Source: Sialis fuliginosa (Eukaryota > Arthropoda > Insecta > Megaloptera > Sialidae). Taken from it: a stretch of DNA of 64,000 nucleotides. The DNA lies in NCBI GenBank assembly GCA_961205875.1, contig OY540815.1, positions 1,426,001-1,490,000 of the forward strand, read 5' to 3'. Shown one piece after another: positions 47,010-58,209 of the stretch. Numbering within the stretch: position 1 is the stretch's first letter; each line of letters starts with the position of its first letter. Below the pieces are notes generated by a model. The model was given only the letters and a program-made list of their open reading frames with translations, ran no database searches and was not told the origin of the DNA. A program made the translations under genes and the position numbers.

Positions 47010-47640
47010 TCATTTTTTTGATAACTGTAGTAAGATTAGACTACAAATAGGTATAGAAATTTTACAAAATTTTAGACTTGAAATTACAAACAAGAATTGT
47101 AAAAATACATAGCGCTCATGACTTGAAAGAAATTTTGTAAAAATACAAACAGAATTTTCAAAAAAAAAGTAATGATTTGTAAATTTCCTGTAATTGTAAC
47201 TGCAAGTTTCGGTTAGTAATTTTACTATTAATCTTGGTAAAATCAAAATCCGAATATGTGTAGAAATTTTACAAAGTTTTAGACTTGAAATTACAAATAA
47301 GAATTGTAAAAATACATAGCGCTCATGACTTGAATGAATTTTTGTAAAAATGCAAACAGAATTTGAAAAAATAAATAATGATTTGTAAATTTCCAATCAC
47401 TTCTTGAGATTGTAATTGCAAATTTTGGTTAGTAATTTTACAGATAAATGTGGTAAAATTAAATTCCGAATATATGTAGAAATTTTACAAAGTTTTAGAC
47501 TTAAAATTACAAACAAGAAATGTAAAAATACATAGCGCTCATGACTTGAATAAATTTTTGTAAAAATGCAAACTGAATTTGAAAAAATAAATAATGATTT
47601 GTAAATTTCCAATCACTTCTTGAGATTGTAATTGCAAATT
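47010..47640 (-). repeat. Subterminal ~216-bp tandem repeat, copy 2
   Basis: Two full units and one diverged unit with CATAGCGCTCATGACTTG and GTAAATTTCCAATCACTTCT, mirroring 4521-5100. The 128- and 71-codon frames here are by-products. Confidence 0.75.
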
Positions 47641-47931
47641 TTGGTTAGTAATTTTACAGATAATTGTGGTAAAATTAAATTCCGAATATGTATGGAAATT
47701 TTACAAAACTTTAGATTTAATTCTACAACTTTGAATGGTAAAATTACAACAAGTTTCTGACGAATACAAAAAATTTGTAAAATTGCAACCTGCTTAGTAC
47801 TCTTGTTATTACAAATTGCAATATTACTACGAATGCGTTTGAAAATTCCAATACAATACGAGAGTTTGTAATTTTACAAAGCAACTGCTTAGTAAAAATG
47901 TAGTAAATTTACAAAAATTTTTAACAGTGCG

Positions 47932-48476
47932 CGTCTGTCTGTCGGTGCACGATTTTCTCAGTAACTATACTGAACGGATTTTATTCCGATTTTTATTAAT
48001 GGATAGTGTTTCACGAGGAAGGTATAAGTGTATTATTTCTGGATATTAACCCGGGTAACACCGGGTCCAATGCGTATATAACAGTAGTAAAAAACAATAA
48101 ATAATCAGTATTCAAGTATTGGTAGTCATGCCATACTGATAAATTGGATGTGTGGACCTCAAGGGTTGTACTTAGTTGCAAATGTTACTTTTGTAGAGTT
48201 CAAACACACCCCACGATTTGTTTCTTTAATTACTGCACAATGTAACTTATAACTATATACTGTCTTAAACTGAATTAATGATAATTCCACTGATTCCTTC
48301 AGTGAACGTAAAAGTCACAGAAAATTTTCACTGATTAACAAGTGATTTTGGCCATATTATCAATGATCCATTGTTATGTTCAGTGACTATCCAATGATAA
48401 GCAGTGATTATTCAATAATTAGCAGTGGTCTACTTTTCACTATTTCACAGTGCAGAGTAGACCTAGTCACTGATAA
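47932..48476. other. Repeat fragment and AGTGA-motif field
   Basis: 47932-48080 has TCAGTAACTATACTGAACGG and AACCCGGGTAACACCGGGT, typical of the end of an insect Helitron or retroelement tail. From 48285 to 48476 the strings CACTGAT, CAGTGA and AGTGATT recur every 20-40 bases, perhaps the subterminal zone of another element that the next foldback entered. Confidence 0.45.
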
Positions 48477-49487
48477 CACCGGCACACAAAAAAATTAAGT
48501 AGAATGTGCATTTGACCGGACCTACCTACGGGTACGTATTTTGGTCCGCTGAATCCGAATTCGAGGTCAGTTTGACCCCTACACCCTCGAAATTTCGAAA
48601 AAACTTCGAAAAACCGTAAAAATGATGAAAATCGGCAGTTTTAATGATAAAAAATTTTTTTGGAACTAAACTAAGCGTGATTTTCATGTATTTCGATCCG
48701 CTGAATATGAATCGAAACTTTATTGAGACCACGAGCCATTTCAAATGTGAAAAAATCACACAAAACTCTCGAAAATTCCGAAAAAAAATGAAGAAAAAAA
48801 AAGAGAAGTACCCGAAGAAAATCGTAGACGAAAGAGGAATCCACTACGAAGCTCATTTGAGGATAAAAGAGTGCGATACAAACGAAGGAAAGTTTAGGAT
48901 TCGTAAAAATCATTTATTTCTATCTTTTTATGTCTTGTGTTTTTCACAGATTTCAAGTTATTTGATATATCTACGTTATAGAGTATTTATTTTAGGCATT
49001 AAATCATGTTCAATCAATTTTTTTTCTGAATGGTAATTTTTACAATTTTTTCGAATTTTTCCAGCTTTAGAGGGTGAATAGACTAAAAAAAATTAAGATG
49101 CGAATTGAAGACATCAAAAGATATAAAATTTTATCTGAATTGGACCAGAAAAAGTTTTTTTATCATGAAAATTATATTTTTTCGGAATTTTCGAGAGTTT
49201 TGTGTGATTTTTTCACATTTGAAATGGCTCGTGGTCTCAATAAAGTTTCGATTCATATTCAGCGGATCGAAATACATGAAAATCACGCTTAGTTTAGTTC
49301 CAAAAAAATTTTTTATCATTAAAACTGCCGATTTTCATCATTTTTACGGTTTTTCGAAGTTTTCTCGAAATTTCGAGGGTGTAGGGGTCAAACTGACCTC
49401 GAATTCGAATTCAGCGGACCAAAATACGTACCCGTAGGTAGGTCCGGTCAAATGCACATTCTACTTAATTTTTTTTGTGTGCCGGTG
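48477..49487. mobile_element. 1-kb foldback element with ATAA duplication
   Basis: CACCGGCACACAAAAAAATT at the left and its complement at the right bound arms of about 315 bases that are nearly perfect. ATAA flanks both sides (48473-48476, 49488-49491). The spacer 48797-49170 contains a Lys-rich frame (part of 48644-49036) reading KYPKKIVDERGIHYEAHLR onward, which is not a family I know. Arm ORFs occur in mirrored pairs and are artefacts. Confidence 0.75.
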
Positions 49488-49491
49488 ATAA

Positions 49492-49968
49492 TTAGTGATT
49501 ATTCATTGATTCAGATTTAGAGAGTACAATGAAAAAATTTTCTCTGCAAGACAGACCCAAGGGAGTCATTTATAATTATTAATCTTGTTTTTTTATTTAA
49601 TATTGATAAGTTAATTATTAAATACATTGTGCAGTAGGTACTGATACAATCCTATTTACAAGTGTATTTTACCAGTGTAAATGTAAACGTGTATTTTATT
49701 TTTTATTATGTCAGAATGTATTTTATTGCTTTTCTTTCAGTAAATTAAATACATTTCTTAATAATATTTTTTCTCCACATGCTCGCGCCCCTCATTTAGT
49801 TTTATCACACCCCCCTAGACGGGGCGCGCCCCACAGGTTGAGAATCGCTGCACTAAAGTAACCCATACACTGCTTATTTGCTTTACTAATGGCAGATTTT
49901 ATATAAATAAAACAATAAACATAGTTGGTAAACGCTTTTAAACGTACAATTAATTAATCGTGATTGTT
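49492..49968. other. Unassigned; hAT-like right end at 49850
   Basis: GGGGCGCGCCCCACAGGTTG followed by AGAATCGCTG at 49841-49850 matches hAT right termini (complement of CAGCGATTCTCAACC). The left end was not found. The AGTGATTATTCATTGATTCA motif field continues at 49497. Confidence 0.45.
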
Positions 49969-50297
49969 TTGCTTCCTCGCAATATCGAAGATATGAGAAG
50001 CTTTGTGATCGTTTTAAAAGGAGACACAAAAAATTGTTATCTAATTTTAAAATTTTAAATTGATCTTTCCATTTTAGGTCAAGACAAACACATTTCTGTC
50101 GAGTAAAACCTTGTCACACGCATAACTCATGAACCACTGAACCGAACTAATATTTTCAGTATAAAAATTAAATGGTTAACCAATGATAGGTAATTTATCT
50201 GAATGCTTTATCGGTGTTTATTTAAATTGTTCAATAATTAACTACTTTTGGTGAATTTATCACGAGGAAGCACTGTGAATTTACTTGGCAGATTTTT
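49969..50297 (-). repeat. R2 repeat, internally deleted (reverse)
   Basis: Both R2 ends are present (GCTTCCTCGCAATATCGAAG; GAATTTACTTGGCAGATTT) but the middle ~370 bases are absent, joined at CCGAACTAATATTTTCAGTA. Confidence 0.7.
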
Positions 50298-51637
50298 TTT
50301 AAATTCGCTAATTTTGGCTGCCTAAATGGATCCTCCACTTAATTTTAAATATTTTTGCTTTTAGTAAATAAGAATTTAAATCAATTGGACCAAAATATAT
50401 TTTTTCAACTGACAACAAACTTGTAGACCACATCTAACTAACATTGATATCTTTCTTATCATTTACACAAAACGTGTTTGAAAAATCGAACATCTAAAGA
50501 AGAAGAAAAAACTTAGCACGCAGTATAGTATCGAGGTCAATTACAGCCACTAAAAGATAGAAGACGGCGATGAGATAGGCGGAAGTGAAGAGGAAGGGGT
50601 ATAGAAAAACCATGCGGTTCAGGAGGAAAGAAAACGGACTTCTGCAGCGGCTCAGAACCGTTTTTACATCGGCGAAATGAAATTACTGTAAACTCCATTA
50701 TATGTTCGTATGGCAGAAAAAGTGTAAACGAATTATTACGGATGGTTACTTGTGAATGCAGAAAAACAGTTTACAGCAGGGCCGTTTCAGCACGTTTAGA
50801 TGGCTCAGTGAAAATAAGAATTAGATACGAGAAGACATGTGTTGTCAAATAAAATAAATAAAAACTGACAACGGAAATTATTTACAAGTAGTTTTTGTCT
50901 TTACTAATATGAATTTGTTAGTGCTTTTAAATTAATTGTACTTATTTAAAAAATCAATTTAGAACTTCCTAATAGAATCTAGTTTTCAAATATCGATATG
51001 TTATTAAATTTGTATAGGAAACAATTTTGATTTCAATTAACGTCAAGGCAATTATATTAAAAACATAAAATGTTTCTGAGAATTTTAAAGGCCAGGAATA
51101 AAGTGAAATTGGAAATCATAATTGCAACAAAATATTTAAAATATTGTTCTATAGGCAATAAACAAATAAAAATTAATAAAGTCAATTTTTAAAGTTTAAA
51201 TTAATGTCTGTCTGTTTTTACTTAACACGAAATCTACTGCACCGACTTTGATGGGATTTCCACTGTTAACAGTATCTTCCACTGTTAACGGTATCTGCTA
51301 GATATTAAATATAAATGTCCAACCAACTCACAGATGTAGCGAATGAAATCGTATATATGATGACCTTGATTCATACGCGTTAAGTAGAAATCATCTATAC
51401 CTCATGCTCGAAAAATGCATAGCATTAACATTTTTATACTCTAAAATCCTGAACAAATTCATAACGATTTGGCACCTCGCAGATAGTGTTAGCCAGAAGC
51501 TAATTAGCTTTTGCACTGGAGCAAATTCTTTATAATATTTCTATATGATATTTGATTTACGGCAAATCCGATAAAAAATTAAAATTGATTTATTCTAATA
51601 ATAAAACGACCAAGCTCGTGTTGGACACGCAAACGAT
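50298..51637. other. Unassigned; possible unique sequence and repeat fragments
   Basis: 50490-50840 is less AT-rich and might be unique host DNA. 51190-51540 contains ACGAAATCTACTGCACCGAC and GCACTGGAGCAAATTCTTTA, which recurs in part at 20258 and 55090. No gene found. Confidence 0.3.
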
Positions 51638-52388
51638 AGGGTTCCGTAGTCATTCTCACTACGATTTATAAAATGAGTTATTTAAAAAAAATCATAAACT
51701 ATTTTTGCTACAGTTTTCGTTATAATTTTATTTGAAAGTATTAAAAATTTATTAAAAATTATATTCTGGAATTTTTCCAGATTTTTTGCATCGATAGTTT
51801 AGAAATTAAAAAGGGGTAAGTGCACTTTTCAGTCTATGGGAGGGGTCTAAAATTTTTTTGTCAGTGTTTGTTATAATTTTCAGTGAAAGTATTAAAAGCT
51901 ATTTTAAAATTTAATACGTTTGCACCCCCCTGGCAAAATGAAAAAATGAGAATAAGTTATAAATGTTGTAATATATAAATTTGTAATATAACTGCACCCC
52001 CCTAAAAGAAATTCTGCCGGCGCCCATGAAAGCTACATTTTTTAATATTTTCAGATTTTTTGAATCCATAGTTTTGAAATTAGAGGGAGGACGCTCTGAT
52101 AACGACTTTGAACGCAAATATATCGTTACAGAAGGGTTAAATTTAAGAAGGTTCATTTTTTGTTGCATTTTAAGAGACCTATCTAAAGAAACTCAATGGA
52201 ATAAGTGAAAAAAATATTTTTAATATACTTTTCAGTCTATGAGAGTCCAAAAAACTTTTTTTTTTTTAAATCTCATCATTTCTGTTTTTGGGTCATCAAT
52301 CTACGTCCGTTTATCCATCTTAATAGATGTCATATTTTTATAGACAGACAAGCAGAGGGTTCCTAGTTTTCTACAGAACCCTAAAAAT
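51638..52388 (+). repeat. Family F repeat, near full length
   Basis: Starts AGGGTTCCGTAGTCATTCTC and ends TTTTCTACAGAACCCTAAAAA. Contains GAGGACGCTCTGATAACGAC and AGAGACCTATCTAAAGA. About 750 bases with no coding capacity, ends inverted. Confidence 0.72.
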
Positions 52389-53047
52389 GATAGTTGTTAT
52401 TGATGTAAAAACCATCACAACTGTAGTTGGGGATGTGTTGTTTGAATTTTTAGTGGAGATTAACTTATTTTATATATTCTTATGTATGGGAAATTCATTT
52501 ATAAAAAAAAAAACTATATTTTAATACAACATATTATTTAATTATATTAATTACTGAATATTCTGGTAAATTAATTATGTAAATAATTTGAGACAATATT
52601 CCCTTGTGACTGATTCCACAAAGCAAATGCATTCTATTTACATTAGAACGGCCCTGACTTGCATGTTCCATAGCACTTATGGATGATTCTAGTTTGTCAA
52701 ATGGAAAATTGTGGTTTTGCCGTGCCGGCCTGTAATTGGCATACTTTGTGCTGGAATAGGTTCAGATTCATAACAGCGTACTATGTTGTTCACTTCACAT
52801 TTTATTTGCACTGTTTTTCTTCCTCAAAAGAAACAAATTGTGTTATGATTAATTGACTTCAGAAAGAATGTCGGCTGTTTATTTATTTAATATATTAATG
52901 ATTAGACAAATTTCTTCATAAGAAATGGATTGAATATGGTTAGTTGTTTTATTTTTAACTTTCATGAAAGTTTTTTCATTAGCTATTTTTATTACTTTCT
53001 TATACGTATGGAATAAGTACTTACATATAGTATTGTTAAATTAATAT
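52389..53047. other. Unassigned AT-rich sequence
   Basis: No gene. A fragment of the family A start (ACTTTCTTATACG) lies at 52994. Confidence 0.35.
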
Positions 53048-53400
53048 GCTTCCTCGCAATATCGAAAATTCGAGAAGCTTTGTGATCGTTTTAAAATGAG
53101 ACAAAAGAATTGTTCTCCGATTTTAAAATTTTAAATTGATCTTTCACACTTTTCGTTCCATCTCTATCTGTCTGTCTGTCGAGTGAACTTTTGTCACACG
53201 CATAACTCATGAACGACTGAATCGATATTAATGAAACTTGGTTGGATGGTTGGGTCTGGCTTGAGGACGGTCTCATTTCAAAATCGTTTGTAACGGGGAG
53301 GGTTCACATTCCAAAATATTAATTTTTAAAGATATCTCAAAAATGACACATTTTCTAGAATAATTATCTAAGTTTCATTAAACCAAAATAAACATTTTTT
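53048..53400 (-). repeat. R2 repeat, right half (reverse)
   Basis: Starts GCTTCCTCGCAATATCGAAA and contains ATCTGTCTGTCTGTCGAGTG and GGTTGGATGGTTGGGTCTGG. The frame at 53091-53276 belongs to the repeat. Confidence 0.68.
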
Positions 53401-54175
53401 GTATCTTGTATTTTATCTCTCAAGTTGATGATTTCCGAGTAAAAAAATCTTGAATGTTGAAAATCTCGAAATTATTTTGTTAAATATAAGGTTAGGTTAT
53501 TCAAAAAAATATGTTATTATTCTGAGTCATTCTGAGATAAAAATTTGTAACACTTTAAATGCTCCATCTTTTACTAATAAAAGCATTGTAAAAAGTCCCA
53601 TGGTAGACATTTTTTTTAATTTTCTATAAAAATTTAAATATCATATAGGGCCATACTCTAAGGGGAGTAACAATTCGATAGCATATTAAATTCTAAAAGA
53701 TTTTTATGTTCATTATTGGACTACTTATTTCAATTTTCTCCTTTTTGACTTTCATAAAAATATTGGTTAAAATGTAATATTTATGAAACGGTTATTAAAA
53801 AGCATACAAAGTATTCAATACAAAAAAAAACAAAACATATTAAACATAAACTTTTTATTCAATGTTGAAGGTTGTAATTAAGAAATAAATCCGAGCAAAT
53901 ATAGGTCATAAAAAGTGATAAATATAATTCAGATATAAATAAAAAACCAACTAACTAAAGATTATAAATATTAATTCTCTCTTGCTCTCTTATACAGTCA
54001 CCATAAAACCATATCTTTATCATCTAAGATACAAGAACGGTATATAACAAAAGGTAATTTCAACTTAGACTGTGACAGAAGCCGTAGTAAAATTTTATGT
54101 ATATATATTAAGGTAGCTCGAAGATACTTCCACATTCATTATTCTGAATTGGATATTTTTGTGTTCAGCTCAGAG
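53401..54175. other. Unassigned AT-rich sequence
   Basis: No gene or repeat end recognised. Confidence 0.4.
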
Positions 54176-54336
54176 CAGTGGCGTTACTTGCAAACGAATT
54201 GAGGAAAATGGAGTGACGTAGGTCAACTAATGTATAAATCCAAATAAATTTTTGATTGATTTGGGAAGTTTATTTTAAGAACACATGAATTTTTAAATAT
54301 TTATAATAAAAACGATTTAAATTATAAAAAGATTAT

Positions 54337-55010
54337 ATATTTATATTTCTGGCCTTGGCAACATTGAGTGTTGCCAGGTGCCATCTGTCGTTTTCATTGG
54401 AAACTAGACATTATTGAATATAACCTTCTTCAGAACATTTTGTAAACTGAGCGCGTTTTGTGTACAGTTACTTGAAAAAGTCATCTCGGGCAAAAAATGG
54501 AATTAACTCGTGAACATTTTCGTAGGATTATTTTTCATAACTTTCGACGTGGATTATCAAGACAAGAGTGTATCGATGAACTTAATTCTTTAAACGGTGA
54601 TAAAGCACCATCCTACAGCACATGTTCGCTCCAGGACGAATTCCGTGAAGGTCGTCCAAAATCGGTTGTTGTGCCAGAAAACATCGATGCTGTGCGTGAA
54701 CTGATAAAACAAGATCGTCATGTGACATATCGTGAGATTGAATCATCTTTGGGCATTAGTATGACAAGCATCAATAAAATATTGCATGATTATTTGGCCG
54801 TAAAAAAGATTTGTTGGCGTTGGATCCCGCATAATCTCACAAACGCTCATATTAAGGCTTACCTTAATCGGAGTGGAAAAAGTGCTTCGAAAATTGGTTT
54901 AAACGCATTCAAAAGTGTATTGATCTTCATGGAGAATATTTTGAAAAACAATAAAACCAATTTCGATCATCAATATTCGTTTTTTCATTATTAGGCCCGA
55001 AATATAAATA
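54337..55010 (+). mobile_element. Deleted mariner element
   Basis: The ends TATTTATATTTCTGGCC and the complement of TATTTATATTTCGGGCC are imperfect inverted repeats in TA-rich flanks. It contains a transposase gene with its catalytic core removed, and is less than half the length of a full mariner (about 1.3 kb). Confidence 0.7.
54497..54954 (+). pseudogene. Mariner transposase, catalytic core deleted
   Basis: The frame from the ATG at 54497 encodes the paired helix-turn-helix DNA-binding half of a mariner transposase: MELTREHFRRIIFHNFRRG, EFREGRPKSVVVPENIDAV, and DRHVTYREIESSLGISMTSI, then RWIPHNLTNAH. About ten residues are missing after SYSTC where the family has a WYNEF-type segment. Right after the linker the D,D34D catalytic domain is absent, and the sequence jumps to the family's C-terminus (EWKKCFENWFKR to GEYFEKQ, stop at 54952-54954), now in another frame. 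The plus frame therefore reads nonsense to 54994. It cannot catalyse transposition but could in principle still bind ends. Confidence 0.88.
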
Positions 55011-55242
55011 GTTATATATTTATTACCACTGCTTTAAAATATCGAGCAATTTCATAACAATTTGACTTCCAGTAGATAGCGTTAGCTGGAAGTAAATTTG
55101 CGTGCCAATTATTTATAATACCGGGCAATAAGTGATTTCACTTATTTTCACAAGAACATATTATTAACATTGAATCTGGGACTATACAAAGCTGGAAAAT
55201 TTAATAAAATTAAAATTAGGTACTACAAGATTCCCTTCAGAG

Positions 55243-55707
55243 CAGCGGTGTTTAAACTTATGTAGTCTAGGGACCTCTTTTTGAACAATTATTTTTCAGG
55301 AACTCCCTCCCTGCAGGGGTTATTTTAAGAAAATTTTACAACTTTATTTTTTTTGCTCCATACTTACAATTTTTGCTTTTCAACTGCAATGGCCTTTGTT
55401 TTTTGCTCTACATTTCTTACATTTTTTGCTTTTACAACTGCAATGACTTTTTCCCCCACATTTTTTTATTTTATTTATTTACTATTATACATTTTTTCAA
55501 TTTTTTTCACTACACATATTAGCTGCAGAAATAAGCTACAACTACAAATCAAAATAACCCCTGCCTCTCTGACAGAAAAACAAAGAAAGTCGTTATATAC
55601 TAATTAATCATTGGTAAATAGAAATGTAAATGTACTTTAATTTATGCCAAACATGTTTCATGGACCCCCGGCAAAAGTTCCGCGGACCCCTAGTTTAAGA
55701 ACCGCTG
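55243..55707. mobile_element. hAT-type MITE, nested
   Basis: Ends CAGCGGTGTTTAAACT and the complement of CAGCGGTTCTTAAACT. Flanks CTTCAGAG (55235) and CTTTAGAG (55708) are an 8-base duplication with one mismatch. The interior is T-rich with repeated TTTTTGCTTTTACAACTGCA-like text; the 84-codon frame at 55353 is not a gene. Confidence 0.85.
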
Positions 55708-55779
55708 CTTTAGAGTTATCATCCCAGTCTATAATGAATATATATATAAGTATGCCTCCCTTTTTTGGTTACGCCACTG

Positions 55780-56189
55780 GTTTGGAGGTAATATGGTGAA
55801 ATAGTTTTATTAAATCTTGAAGAGAAAACGATATACCTACATGGAAAGGTAAAAAGTTTGTCTTTAAATTATAAATACAAGGTACTTTTAGCATCTGGAG
55901 CATAGATCAAATGGACACGAATATGGATGCGTTCTGAACGTACATTTGGGACGAAAAAGGACGCCTTGGGAAATCTGAAAACTTTTTTTTCTTCGAAAAG
56001 AAAACGATGTACAAATACTTTAGAGAATATCGAAAAGAAAAGTGTTTTCCAAACTGTGAATATTGATATTATAAAACGATTTTTTACTGTAATCGAAAAT
56101 TTAAAATAATGTATTGTGTTTTTATGGTTATTTTTACTTTTTATTCAACTACGGCGAAACGAAAAGGAGAGTATACATGGGCTGAAAAG
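55780..56189. other. Unassigned
   Basis: A 60-codon frame at 55927-56109 (MRSERTFGTKKDALGNLK...) is Lys/Phe-rich and of unknown kind. Confidence 0.3.
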
Positions 56190-56267
56190 TCTTTGGCCTA
56201 ACAATGAAAAAACGATTTTTTAATAAAAAAAAACTATTTTATTCTTCGACATAACCTCCATCTAGAG
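56180..56267. repeat. Mariner-like terminal fragment
   Basis: GGGCTGAAAAGTCTTTGGCC, AAAAACTATTTTATTCTTCG and ACATAACCTCCATCTAGAG match the end of rosa/irritans-like mariners known in arthropods. Only the terminal ~85 bases remain, before the hAT-like start CAGGCCTGCACAACTC at 56268. Confidence 0.5.
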
Positions 56268-57470
56268 CAGGCCTGCACAACTCAAAATGTAAAGCAATAC
56301 TTTATGAAAAACTTGTGCGGGCTGAAAGAAAATTTTTTACTCGAAATCTATAAACTTTTAAGAAAAATCATAAAATTAAAAAAGTACTTACTTACATTAG
56401 AACTAAGCAAGGATTCTCGGAGAATTTTTTAAAAATGTATTGTTAATTTTTTTTTTATAAAGAAAAAATTCTGAAATTTTGAAAAAAAAAATTGAATTAC
56501 ATATTAAAATTTTTTTTGTGAGAATCGTTGCATAAATCTAAGTACTTTTTACCTCTTACGATTATTTATAAAAATTAGTAGGTAATTTTCGAGTAAAAAA
56601 GTATGGAAAATCCTGAAAGTTTTCTTTGGTTTGCTCCTTATTCAGTCAATATTTAGCCCTCTCAAAACCATGAAACTTTTGTCTGATACATTAATCCGTT
56701 GGAAATAAATATATAATATTATAAATCAATAAGCTAGTAGTAAAAATTAAAGTATTTAACTGTCAAAAAACATGAAAGATTTGTATTTTGTTTCACTTTT
56801 ACCCCAGTTGACCCTACGAGAAACAAGTATTGTGTTTTTTTAATTTAAGAAAAAATATTATTACCTACTAAGAAGCAAATATGGGATTTATTACCTCTTG
56901 AACTATAAAGTCTGCTATGCTATTAAATGTAATATTTGTGTTTAGTTACAAAGAGCTATAAAATGAATAATATAATAATAACTGCTACAATTTTAATAAT
57001 TTGAAATGATACATATGTCCACGTTGTGATAGTTTCAAAAAAATTATTTCGGAGTTTAACATTTTAGGTAGTATATTTTGAGTTTTAGCTCTTTTTTTGT
57101 CTAAATTTAATTTAGAAATCAAAATAATTTAAGATTACTACTTATAAGTAGTATCTTCATTAGGGCTTCCGTACAAATTGAATTATTAACAGTCTTCTAT
57201 AAAAAAAATTGGAATTTAACCCCTAATAGCGGGGGTAGACAGGGTATGGATTTTTGTTTACGATTTTGTATAGGTAATGAATAAAAAAATAGTTAAATAT
57301 TTCAGCCCCCGTCACGTATGGAGGGTTGCAATTAGTTTCATGCGATCCGGCGCAAAGGGGGTTTTAGGGGGGAAACAATCCTATCTCGCATAGAAGCCCA
57401 GATATTTACGAATTTGTATATTCAATTAATAAAAAGCAAAAAAATCAATATTTCTTCCACCGTTTTAAAA
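56268..57470. other. Unassigned; orphan hAT-like left end at the start
   Basis: No gene found. The segment 57190-57260 (AATTTAACCCCTAATAGCGG) and the GGGGGTTTTAGGGGGG-type block near 57357 look like pieces of decayed repeats. Confidence 0.3.
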
Positions 57471-58209
57471 TATAATTTGTGTTGCCAACATTAAAAATTA
57501 AACAGGCCTAGATCATTTTTGATGTCTCTACTTAAATAGGTGATTTCAGAGGATTTTGGTGTGCTGAAATCGAATACGTTACCCGAATTGCTTCATTAGG
57601 TAAAGTTTTTGATGTAACCTAACCTAAAAGTGTCCAAAATGACGATTTTGGTAATATTTAAGAATATATTACCATAGGTAAATTTTTTTCAAAGTTTTCG
57701 TTCATGGTAAGAAGTAGTACTATCTTTCCTCTTTAAAATATATGTTTACTTTCTTCTGTACGATTTTTTTTCACCGAAATAAACTAGTTTGAAGTTATTG
57801 TTATATTTAATGTATAGTAAAGTCCATTGTGTCACTGTGTCTACTCTATCAAGAAAAAAATCATATAATCAAACAAATATATTTCGGTGAAAAAAAATCG
57901 TATAATAAAAAATAAAAATTCGTTTTAAAGGGGAAAAATAGTACTATTTCTTACCGCGAACGAAAACTTAAAAAAAAATTTACCTAGTTGGTAATAAATT
58001 CTTAAATATTACCAAAATCGTCATTTTGGACACTTTTAGGTTAGGTTATATCAGAAAACTGACCTGATGGAGCAATTCGGGTGACGGATTCGGTTTCAGC
58101 AAGCCATAAAACTCCGAAATCACTTATTGAAGTAGAGACATAAGTTCAAACGTATTTTTTGTTGGCATGTGTTATACAACACGAACGAAGCCGCGGGCAG
58201 GTCAGCTAA
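57471..58209. mobile_element. Foldback joined to a Helitron-like tail
   Basis: Arms 57471-57790 and 57880-58178 mirror each other (TTTGGACACTTTTAGGTTAG near 58030 against the complement near 57620; both carry TTTCACCGAAAT and its complement). Immediately after comes ACACGAACGAAGCCGCGGGC and GTCAGCTAAT, a CTRR/T-type Helitron ending. Whether foldback and tail are one element is unsure. Confidence 0.55.

Larger units (their letters stand above)
41636..47929 (-). mobile_element. CACTG-terminated DNA transposon carrying a DUF4806-like gene, copy 2
   Basis: Reverse-oriented and by eye nearly identical over its length to 4210-10350. It has the same CACTGTCAAAAATTT and CACTGTTAAAAATTTTTG ends, flanked by CG on both sides (41634-41635, 47930-47931). 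It differs by an extra ~219-base tandem unit in the gene-proximal subterminal array, a ~67-base deletion in the nested hAT-like element near 46016, and scattered substitutions. Outside the ends, neither flank resembles those of copy 1, so it is an independent insertion. Confidence 0.8.
54176..55779. mobile_element. hAT-like element hosting two nested insertions
   Basis: The left end CAGTGGCGTTACTTGC and right end GGTTACGCCACTG are inverted. Flanks GCTCAGAG and GTTTGGAG agree at five of eight positions, compatible with an old duplication. It encloses a mariner relic (54337-55010) and a hAT MITE (55243-55707). Confidence 0.55.

Noticed and set aside
47010..47612. 128- and 71-codon frames as genes
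   Set aside because: They follow the 216-bp subterminal repeat and mirror frames at 4527-4982; composition is that of an AT-rich array.
4210..47929. The two 6-kb copies as one inverted segmental duplication or assembly duplicate
   Set aside because: Homology stops exactly at the CACTG ends on all four sides, the flanks differ, and each copy has its own two-base duplication and private indels.
48644..49437. Frames of 110-130 codons in the 48.5-49.5 kb foldback
   Set aside because: Mostly arm sequence that repeats in reverse. Only the spacer part is non-mirrored and it matches nothing I recognise.
55353..55607. 84-codon frame rich in Phe and Thr
   Set aside because: It lies inside the hAT MITE and results from a T-rich repeat of TTTTTGCTTTTACAACTGCA-like text.
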